This document shows, in pieces, positions 37,604 through 44,303 of a stretch of 64,000 nt of DNA. Position numbers and translations under genes: made by a program. Position 1 is the stretch's first letter; every line of letters starts with the position of its first letter. Location: positions 69,994 through 133,993 of the forward strand of contig JAVBMN010000023.1 of assembly GCA_031552405.1 (NCBI GenBank). Reading direction: 5' to 3'. The notes beneath the pieces are model-generated. The model was not told the origin of the DNA and ran no database searches. It saw nothing but the letters and a program-made list of their open reading frames with translations. Source of the stretch: UBA1794 sp031552405 (GTDB lineage Bacteria; Bacteroidota; Bacteroidia; Bacteroidales; Bacteroidaceae).

Positions 37604-38584
37604 TTACTTTCGGATAAACAAGCCGTTTGCATCTAACTTCATTTCCAGCATCGAAGAATTGGAGGCGAGTTCTTTCGGGATGATTTGTTCTATCTGCTTC
37701 AAGTCTTCATTGTTGAGTTCTACATTATCCGTCTTTAGGGTATCGTGCAGTTGCTCAACAGTGCGTGAGCCTACCAACGCGAGGATGTCATTTCCTTGTG
37801 CCAGCACCCAGGCAATGGCAAGTTGCTGAACGGAAATGCCTTTTTTGTCGGCAATGGTTTCCAGTTCACTCATGCGCGGCATTAAATGGGTCAGACTCTC
37901 AACGGTAGCAGAAGGCATCCTACGGCTCAATGCCAAAAGTTTCTCTTGTGGATTGCTACTGCCGATTAGTCCGTGAAATAGATTGGCAAAGGCAACTACA
38001 CCCACCCCCAGTTCACGGGCAGCAGGCAGAAGCGAACTTTCAATAGAACGGTTCAGCAACGAATATTGCACTTCGACCAATGAAATAGGATGTACGGCAT
38101 GTGCCCGCCGCAAGGTTTCGCCGTCCACTTCGGAGATGCCGATACGACGAACATATCCAGCCTTGACCAAGTCGGCAACGGCGCCAATAGTGTCTTCGAC
38201 CGGGATATTCGGGTTGATACGAGCCGGCTGGTAAAGGTCTACATAATCCGTCCCCAAACGCTTCAGCGTATAGGCTAAATAGCTTTTTGCGGCTTCCGGG
38301 CGTACATCAATTCCGTAGTACATACCGTTAGGTGCCACCATGCTTCCGTACTTTACCGAAATAAACACATCTTCCCGCCTACGGGATTTTAAAGCCTCGC
38401 AGAGAAGCATCTCGTGAGCACCGCTATCGTAGAAATCGGCGGTATTCAGGTAATTCACTCCGCTATCTATTGCAGTATGGATGGTTCGGATACTTTCCGC
38501 TCTTCCGGCAGGATTAGTATCACTGATATGGCCAAGCCCCAAGCGGGATAGGTTTAAATCATTGGAAAGACTCAACTTTTTCAT
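37604..38584 (-). CDS. Aldo/keto reductase
   Basis: A 326-residue NADPH-dependent oxidoreductase with the AKR TIM barrel. NTADFYDSGAHEMLL holds the catalytic Asp and Tyr, and VFISVKYG the Lys. The place of the usual active-site His (often YxLHR) reads DLYQPARINP, so the classical tetrad is altered; a subgroup of AKRs has this form. The C-terminal cofactor loop is near ALVGSRTVEQL. It has its own -7 box and a copy of the 34-bp operator and follows the AraC gene. It probably reduces aldehydes or ketones formed under stress. Confidence 0.9.
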   Translation of the reverse strand: MKKLSLSNDLNLSRLGLGHISDTNPAGRAESIRTIHTAIDSGVNYLNTADFYDSGAHEMLLCEALKSRRREDVFISVKYGSMVAPNGMYYGIDVRPEAAKSYLAYTLKRLGTDYVDLYQPARINPNIPVEDTIGAVADLVKAGYVRRIGISEVDGETLRRAHAVHPISLVEVQYSLLNRSIESSLLPAARELGVGVVAFANLFHGLIGSSNPQEKLLALSRRMPSATVESLTHLMPRMSELETIADKKGISVQQLAIAWVLAQGNDILALVGSRTVEQLHDTLKTDNVELNNEDLKQIEQIIPKELASNSSMLEMKLDANGLFIRK

Positions 38585-38612
38585 AACTCTTTATTCTTTA
38601 TTTCTGTGAATG

Positions 38613-38620
38613 CAAAGGTA
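38613..38620 (-). promoter_or_regulatory. -7 promoter box of the aldo/keto reductase gene
   Basis: The reverse strand reads TACCTTTG, a perfect TAnnTTTG box, 28 bp before the ATG. As at the efflux operon, no good -33 TTTG is present and the operator-like element takes its place. Confidence 0.72.
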
Positions 38621-38641
38621 GGGCGGTTTACCCCTAGTTGA

Positions 38642-38675
38642 GCCGGACGAATCAAATTAAGACCCGGATAAATTC
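38642..38675 (-). promoter_or_regulatory. Operator-like element, copy at the aldo/keto reductase gene
   Basis: Second copy of the 34-bp element (28/34 identical to 37007-37040). It includes GCCGGAC at one end and TCAAATTAAGACCC in the middle. It overlaps the last codons and the stop codon (38657-38659) of the AraC gene, so part of the sequence is under coding constraint; the match to the non-coding copy is therefore informative. It begins 21 bp upstream of the -7 box. Confidence 0.7.
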
Positions 38676-39529
38676 TGAATGCACTTCCGGTATTCAGGAA
38701 TATTTTTGCCCGTGCGCTTTTTAAATAAGCGTGAAAAGTATTCAGGATCGTTGTAGTTCAGATCATAGGCCAGTTCTTTGATAGAAATAGCTGAGAGATA
38801 TAATCTGCGTTTGGCTTCCAGCATCAACCGTTCTGTAAGGTAGGCTTTAGGGGAAATACCACATTTGGTTTTTACCAGATGATACAACGCATTGGTATTC
38901 ATGCCCAATTCTTCGGCCATTTCTTCTACCGAAGGATGATTCAGGTAGTTATCTTCAAGGTAGTTTTTGAACAATATGAAATCGGACAGGCTGTCTTTTG
39001 CATCGATTGCCGGCTTCCGGTCTTTGAAATAGGTGTCGTTACATTCAGTCAGCAAGGCGTTTAAGTATACCAAGACCAGCTCCGGATTGGATGTGCCGTC
39101 CTGCAATATACTATCTAAAGAATGAAACACTGCCAGTAACCGTTGTAATACAGGTTGGGGCACCTCAATAACCTGATTCCCGAAAGGATCGGTAAAGAAA
39201 GGAAAAGACGAAGGAAAATAGTTCATCAGTTCTTCTCCAAAGCTGGTTCCGTATGATTCTGTTCCTGCGGCCTTTTCCATCGCATGGATTTGCCAGGGAG
39301 TTGCAAACACCAACTGATTGTCCTTAATGGTAACATCCTGAAAGTCTATCATGTGTTTTGACTCGCCCTTAACTACTACCATCAAGGAGTAAAATCCTTG
39401 CTGTACAGGTCTGTTCAAGCCCACAACGATGTCTTCACTGAAAGGTGTATTATGTGGTAAGCGAACCATAATAGGTAGCGCCTTATGCTGTTTGATACGA
39501 TCTAATATGGCTTTCTTCTCTTGCGACAT
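38657..39529 (-). CDS. AraC-family transcriptional regulator
   Basis: A 290-residue regulator. The N-terminal part (about 1-180) is a cupin-like sensing domain with no known ligand. The C-terminal 100 residues form the AraC double helix-turn-helix: SVEEMAEELGMNTNALYHLV and ISIKELAYDLNYNDPEYFSRLF, then RKRTGKNIPEYRKC-like wing residues. It is the first gene of a reverse-strand group and likely activates the aldo/keto reductase gene and the RND efflux operon through the shared 34-bp element. No -7 box was recognised before it. Confidence 0.9.
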   Translation of the reverse strand: MSQEKKAILDRIKQHKALPIMVRLPHNTPFSEDIVVGLNRPVQQGFYSLMVVVKGESKHMIDFQDVTIKDNQLVFATPWQIHAMEKAAGTESYGTSFGEELMNYFPSSFPFFTDPFGNQVIEVPQPVLQRLLAVFHSLDSILQDGTSNPELVLVYLNALLTECNDTYFKDRKPAIDAKDSLSDFILFKNYLEDNYLNHPSVEEMAEELGMNTNALYHLVKTKCGISPKAYLTERLMLEAKRRLYLSAISIKELAYDLNYNDPEYFSRLFKKRTGKNIPEYRKCIQNLSGS

Positions 39530-39618
39530 AATAAACGATTATAGATTCGTCTGCTAATGTACGCTTTTAACCTGTATAATCCTCACTCTACTGTAGTAAA
39601 ATCCAATACTGCACACAC

Positions 39619-39987
39619 CCTCCACGTTCCACGAATCTCACGAAAGCCTTTACTACAAGTAGTTTCGAAGTGAAACCTTCATTCACTACATGTTCCACTC
39701 CACACGTTTTGTGAAAGGAGTGATCAGAAAAAGTGGAACGTGGAAGGAGATTTTTCATTCACAATTCCGAAGCTAAATCTTAATCACTCACAAAATAAAA
39801 GTTACACTCCACTTCCTCAAAACGCCCTTTCACAGAGGCTATAATCTCGTGCCCACGAGTTATACAATTGGTGGGCACCAGTTGTACAATTCGTGCCCAC
39901 CAATTTTTCAACTGCAGCGCACGAGTTGCGCAACCTCAGGCCTGTTTTCTGCAAACTTCAGGCCTGGGATTTTTAAACACAGGCCTG
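39619..39987. repeat. Composite intergenic repeat, copy 2, with 22-bp palindromic units
   Basis: This fills most of the 604-bp gap between the divergent AraC and MBOAT genes. Four 22-bp units lie at 39854-39875, 39876-39897, 39898-39919 and 39920-39941, built like those at 11791-11856. The 22-bp rhythm goes on with three CAGGCCTG palindromes at 39937, 39959 and 39980. Upstream, a 12-bp perfect inverted repeat joins 39621-39632 and 39733-39744. CCTCCACG (39619) and GTGGAAGGAGATT (39740-39752) are shared with copy 1. No coding sequence is supported. Confidence 0.8.
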
Positions 39988-40032
39988 AATCTTGAAATAG
40001 CATGGGTTCCTAGCTTAATAAACCTTTTTCGG

Positions 40033-40062
40033 TTTGCGTTTTATGAAAAAGGCGTATCTTTG
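40033..40062 (+). promoter_or_regulatory. Bacteroides-type promoter of the MBOAT gene
   Basis: TTTG at 40033-40036 and TATCTTTG at 40055-40062 fit the -33/-7 consensus with an 18-bp gap. The repeat array ends 45 bp upstream. Confidence 0.75.
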
Positions 40063-40133
40063 CCCATTGGTGTGGGCAACACTATTACAGGTTTGCTTTT
40101 ACCTCAATTTTAACTGCTCAATCGGATCGTTTC

Positions 40134-41618
40134 ATGCTTTTTAACTCCATTGAATTTGGACTATTCTTACCCATAGTATTCTTACTATACTGGTTTTTCT
40201 TTCATAAGAATCTGCGAATACAGAATTTATTTATTGTCGCGGCCAGCTATTTTTTCTATGGATGGTGGGACTGGCATTTCCTGCTATTGATGTCGTTTAC
40301 CACCCTCCTGAGTTTTGGAAGCGGATGGGCTATTGAACAGGCTCGGAAACAACCGGAAGGGCAGGGCGAAAAGAAGGCTCGCCTTATCTCTATTCTCAAT
40401 ATTGTGGTGAATCTCCTCATCTTGGGAATTTTTAAATATTACAATTTCTTTGTGGAGAACTTTACCGAAGCATTTTTGTTATTTGGTAAGAAGTTAAATA
40501 TCAGCACGTTGCATTTTATTCTCCCGGTCGGAATCAGCTTTTATACGTTTCAGGCCTTGAGCTATTCGATTGATGTCTACAAAAAGAAAATAAAAGCGTC
40601 CAACGATATCATTGCCTTTTTTGCGTTTGTGAGCTTCTTCCCACAATTGGTAGCGGGGCCTATCGAACGGGCCACTCACTTGCTTCCTCAGTTTTACGTG
40701 AGGCGCCATTTTGTGAACCGTGAGGCGGTAAGCGGAATGAAGCAGATTTTATGGGGCTTGTTTAAAAAGATGGTGGTTGCCGATAACTGCTCTGTTCTTG
40801 TGGATACGATTTATGGGAGCTATTCGGAACAAAACGGTCTGATTCTGACCTTGGGAGCCATTCTTTTTGCATTTCAGATTTATGGGGATTTTTCCGGATA
40901 CTCTGATGTGGCCATCGGAACCGCGAAATTATTCGGATTCAACCTGATGAGAAACTTTAATTACCCTTACTTCTCAAGGGATATTGCGGAATTCTGGCGA
41001 CGTTGGCATATTTCCCTGACTACCTGGTTTCGGGATTATCTGTATATTCCACTGGGAGGCAGTCGCGGCACAAAAGGGCTGGTGGTACGTAATACCTTTA
41101 TCATTTTCCTTGTAAGCGGCTTTTGGCACGGCGCGAATTGGACCTTTATAGTTTGGGGTGCCTTTCACGCGATCTTGTTTTTACCCTTAATCTTATGGAA
41201 TAAGAACCGTAAATACATTGATAGTGTGGCTCAAGGGAGAATCTTCCCAAGTCTCAAAGAAACGTTTCAGATGGGGGTAACCTTTGCATGGGTGGTGATC
41301 GGCTGGATCTTTTTCCGGGCACCCTCCGTATCCGATGCGGTTCGGTATATCAAAGGGATCTTTTATTCGGACATTTCCTTCTTTGATGGACCTACTCAAG
41401 AGGCTTTTCACCAGACTATATCGAATTACGCCCTTGTGTATTCCATTGTATCAATCCTATTAATGCTGGTACTGGAATGGATCTACCGGGCCGATTCGTT
41501 TGGATTTAATATCTCCATAAAAAACAAGTTTGTGAGGTGGTCGGCTTATCTGTCGCTCTGTATCCTGATTTATTTAACGCATGGAAATTCTTCTATTTTC
41601 ATTTACTTTCAGTTTTAA
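40134..41618 (+). CDS. MBOAT-family O-acyltransferase (AlgI/DltB-like)
   Basis: A 494-residue membrane-bound O-acyltransferase that passes acyl groups through the membrane to extracytoplasmic glycans. About 10-12 hydrophobic segments are seen. The family region RDIAEFWRRWHISLTTWFRD and the active-site segment SGFWHGANWTF, with His332 as the likely catalytic residue and His345 close by, identify the AlgI/DltB group. The acceptor is not known. The gene has its own promoter and the next gene begins 3 bp later. Confidence 0.92.
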   Translation: MLFNSIEFGLFLPIVFLLYWFFFHKNLRIQNLFIVAASYFFYGWWDWHFLLLMSFTTLLSFGSGWAIEQARKQPEGQGEKKARLISILNIVVNLLILGIFKYYNFFVENFTEAFLLFGKKLNISTLHFILPVGISFYTFQALSYSIDVYKKKIKASNDIIAFFAFVSFFPQLVAGPIERATHLLPQFYVRRHFVNREAVSGMKQILWGLFKKMVVADNCSVLVDTIYGSYSEQNGLILTLGAILFAFQIYGDFSGYSDVAIGTAKLFGFNLMRNFNYPYFSRDIAEFWRRWHISLTTWFRDYLYIPLGGSRGTKGLVVRNTFIIFLVSGFWHGANWTFIVWGAFHAILFLPLILWNKNRKYIDSVAQGRIFPSLKETFQMGVTFAWVVIGWIFFRAPSVSDAVRYIKGIFYSDISFFDGPTQEAFHQTISNYALVYSIVSILLMLVLEWIYRADSFGFNISIKNKFVRWSAYLSLCILIYLTHGNSSIFIYFQF

Positions 41619-41621
41619 ACT

Positions 41622-42569
41622 ATGAAAAGATTCATCCTGAATAGCCTCTTGTTTGCGTTTGTTTTGGGCATTTCATTTTTCCTGATCGTATGGGTCACTG
41701 ATCACGGCCTGAGAAAATCCAAGAAAGACGATTTTAAAGAATGGAATGAGATCTTTGATGGAAAGATCGATGCCGATGTCCTGATTCTGGGTTCATCCCG
41801 GGCCCGTCTTCAATATAACACGTACATCTTAGATACTACATTGCACGTAAACTCCTATAACCTAGGACTCGACGGCACTTCTTTTGACATCCAATATCTG
41901 AGATTCAAGTCCTACATCAACCACAATAAAACGCCTAAGATACTGATACAAAATGTTGATTGGGATACGATGGAGCGTAATGAAAGCATTTTTCTGAGCT
42001 ATCAATTGCTTCCTTATCTGAGGGATGAATACGTGAGAAGCTATTTGTTACAACACGACCTGTTTAATGCGAATGATATTTATTTCCCATTCTTGAAATA
42101 TTCCGGCCAATTCAAACCCGTGGGAATGGCTTTTGCCGACTATTTCCAGCCTACCCCTTCTTCTTCTCCGGAGGAGGTAAAATACAAGGGATTTGAAGCC
42201 GTTGATCAAGAATGGAATCCCTTCCATCTAGAAAAGAGAAGGAAGATGAAGACTATATATTGGAAGAAAGATAAAAAGATAGAAACTCTTTTCGATCAAT
42301 TCCTAAAAGAATGTGCGGAATATAATATCAAAGTCATCCTTGTTCTGTCGCCCCCCTATTATGAGCTGGAAGGGTTGGTGGATAATTATAAGGGCCTGGT
42401 GTCAATGTACGATAGTATAGCCCAAGTAAACAACTTGCTGTTTTTGAATTATTCGGATAGCCCTGTGTCCAAAGACACCTTGAATTTCTACAATACCACC
42501 CATCTGAACAGAAGAGGCGCCGAACGTTTCACCTTAGAGTTGACACAAGATTTAAAACACGCCTTTTAG
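41622..42569 (+). CDS. Membrane-anchored SGNH-like acyltransfer partner
   Basis: A 315-residue protein with one N-terminal membrane helix (about 7-26) and an extracytoplasmic SGNH-like domain. Block I is ILGSSRARL, with Ser59 as the candidate nucleophile. The last block reads NTTHLNRRGA with His294; the Asp usual three residues before this His is Asn291. Genes of this kind pair with MBOAT proteins (as AlgJ/AlgX with AlgI) to O-acylate a surface polysaccharide. It starts 3 bp after the MBOAT gene. The first bases of an IS982 element follow its stop within 8 bp. Confidence 0.75.
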   Translation: MKRFILNSLLFAFVLGISFFLIVWVTDHGLRKSKKDDFKEWNEIFDGKIDADVLILGSSRARLQYNTYILDTTLHVNSYNLGLDGTSFDIQYLRFKSYINHNKTPKILIQNVDWDTMERNESIFLSYQLLPYLRDEYVRSYLLQHDLFNANDIYFPFLKYSGQFKPVGMAFADYFQPTPSSSPEEVKYKGFEAVDQEWNPFHLEKRRKMKTIYWKKDKKIETLFDQFLKECAEYNIKVILVLSPPYYELEGLVDNYKGLVSMYDSIAQVNNLLFLNYSDSPVSKDTLNFYNTTHLNRRGAERFTLELTQDLKHAF

Positions 42570-42694
42570 CTTGTCTACCTGAGTTTTGCATAAAACAGTT
42601 TGTTTGTATTCCTCTCAGTAATTTCCTTCTACGTGCATACCTTCCTTGCTCAAGATGGGTTTCCTCCTGAGCAAATCTTCTTTGTATTATATTT

Positions 42695-43030
42695 TTAATT
42701 GAACAGAGTCAGTTGCCCGTGGCTTTCTTCCCTGTCGAACTTTATTGCAGGCTTCTTTTCAAAGAGGCAATATGCTGCTATGCCTGCAATCATATTCATT
42801 AGGAAGTTGGCCTTCCCCCGATGTCTAGAATGTTCTATCTGGCAGATATTCTTTAGTTCATCATTAATGGTTTCAATAACGGATCGTTTGCGTAGTAGTA
42901 TCTTGTCTCGCATTGTCATTAATCGGTTCTTCATATTGCTTCTGATTCCAGTCACTAAATGGATTCCATCATTGAAGAGAGTCTCAAAGAGTTTTGCGGA
43001 GATGTACCCTTTATCTTCTATATAACACAT
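42695..43030 (-). pseudogene. IS982 transposase, C-terminal fragment
   Basis: The last about 110 residues of an IS982-type DDE transposase. MLRKRSVIETINDELKN-like (here ILLRKRSVIETINDELKN) and the CQIEHSRHRGKANFLMN region are typical of the family C-terminus. The upstream part is replaced by the IS110 fragment, so the protein cannot be functional. Confidence 0.85.
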
Positions 43031-43035
43031 TTGTA

Positions 43036-43630
43036 TTATGCTGATTTTCTGAGCTTTTCATTTAATGTTTCTAACGCTTTTTGTGTGCGTGCTATCTTCT
43101 TCTCAAGTAGCACTTTCTCATCAATGGCACATAATTTCTCATCATATTCAGTTTGATGTAGAACCATGACAAAGAATATTTTGGCAATTTTATGTGCTGT
43201 ACAGACTATGGCATATTTGTGTCCTCCTTTGGCTTTTTGTCTTCGGAAGTAATATCCTAAGAGATTTTTAGAATCCTTTATCGAGTTGGCGCATTGCCTG
43301 AAAGCTTGTCCTGCAAAGTTCTTCCTTTTTGGGACATGGCTTGATAGAATCTTGCCTCCTGAAATTTTGTTGTTTGGAACAAGGTTAAGCCAACAAGAGA
43401 ATGTCGATGCCGATTTAAACTTTTCCGCAAAGTTATGACCAAGCTCTCCCATGAGCACAAGCAGGCCTCCTTTACTCATGCCCGGTATGGCCATGGCGTT
43501 GATTCCCCAAAGTGCATGTGCATATTTCTCCACATCAAACTCTACTGCATTTTTCCTGGCTATACGTTTCTTTGTACGTATCAGTTCTTTTGCTTTGGGG
43601 GCAATCAAGGCTATATACTGGCCTGCTATC
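43036..43630 (-). pseudogene. IS110/IS1111-family transposase, C-terminal fragment
   Basis: About 195 residues of an IS110-type transposase, containing the C-terminal Transposase_20 domain: INAMAIPGMSKGGLLVLMGE, then LVPNNKISGGKILSS and GHKYAIVCTAHKIAK. The N-terminal DEDD catalytic half is absent and an in-frame stop lies just upstream of the first family residues, so it is a dead fragment. A coiled C-terminal end (LLEKKIARTQKALETLNEKL) is kept. Confidence 0.85.
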
Positions 43631-43690
43631 TAATCTATTTTTCAAGTCACATTCATTGGTTTGCCGCTGAAAATGCCTGTAGTCTTCTAA

Positions 43691-43863
43691 GAAGCTGTTT
43701 TGAATTTGCTCAGTAATGTTTTGAGAGTTGTTTTTGAGGATATTTTTCTGTTTTTAGGAGGAAGATAGCGGGCTATCTGACGATGGAAAACAGGAAAATA
43801 GACCAAGAAGAAACTCAAAACAGATTGATAAAAATAAAAAAAATGGAAATTCAAAACAGCTTC
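43691..43863. mobile_element. 173-bp MITE-like element
   Basis: Perfect 17-bp terminal inverted repeats (43691-43707, GAAGCTGTTTTGAATTT, with 43847-43863) enclose 139 bp without coding content. It is inserted in the IS982 transposase right after the codons for SDSE. The termini look like those of a larger insertion sequence that could move it in trans. A target duplication is not obvious. Confidence 0.75.
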
Positions 43864-43869
43864 TGAGCA

Positions 43870-44023
43870 TCTCACTATCACTCATTCTACAAGGGCGATT
43901 ACGACGCTTTTTGCCATCAGGGTGATCTAAAAGGGATTTAAGCTCATTTCGAGAAAGTTCTTTGCAGAAATCGTCTGCAATACAGAATATTTCTGTAAAT
44001 TTGTCACGGGTAAGAATACTCAT
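43870..44023 (-). pseudogene. IS982 transposase, N-terminal fragment
   Basis: The first about 50 residues (MSILTRDKFTEIFCIADDF ... RMSDSE) of an IS982 transposase, cut by the miniature element. The same N-terminus recurs at 57949 on the forward strand. Confidence 0.85.
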
Positions 44024-44303
44024 AATTAATTAAATGTATATCTATTTGGTTATCAGCTATAAATATACAAAATTAGGAGATCTTACCCAACTTTTTACGG
44101 GTCTTTTTTATCCAAAACTCAGGTTAAAAGCCTAATTGTATTAGGCAACATTTGATTTTTTCAATAATAACACGAATGCAATGAGTGTGTTGTCTGAAAA
44201 ATACGAATTATTATATGGAAGCAGTTCTGACAACGTATCATTGAAAAATATTGTTGTTTCTCTGCGAGAATAGAATAATATTATCTGATATTAAAATATA
44301 CTT

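Larger units (their letters stand above)
42577..44124 (-). mobile_element. Degenerate IS982-family element with nested IS110 fragment and MITE
   Basis: The ends 42577-42593 and 44108-44124 are 17-bp inverted repeats with one mismatch. The transposase reads leftwards. Its N-terminal part lies at 43870-44023 and its C-terminal part at 42695-43030; the middle is gone and an IS110 fragment and a 173-bp miniature element stand in its place. No flanking target duplication is evident. The right end is almost identical to the remnant at 57852-58053. Confidence 0.82.

Noticed and set aside
37138..39529. One operon from the AraC gene through the OB-fold gene to the efflux genes
   Set aside because: A strong hairpin at 37063-37098 and separate -7 boxes at 36986 and 38620 indicate at least two further transcription units.
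42568..44135. Target-site duplication of the IS982 element
   Set aside because: The bases outside the two ends (GTCT on the left, TAAA on the right) do not match, so no duplication can be claimed.
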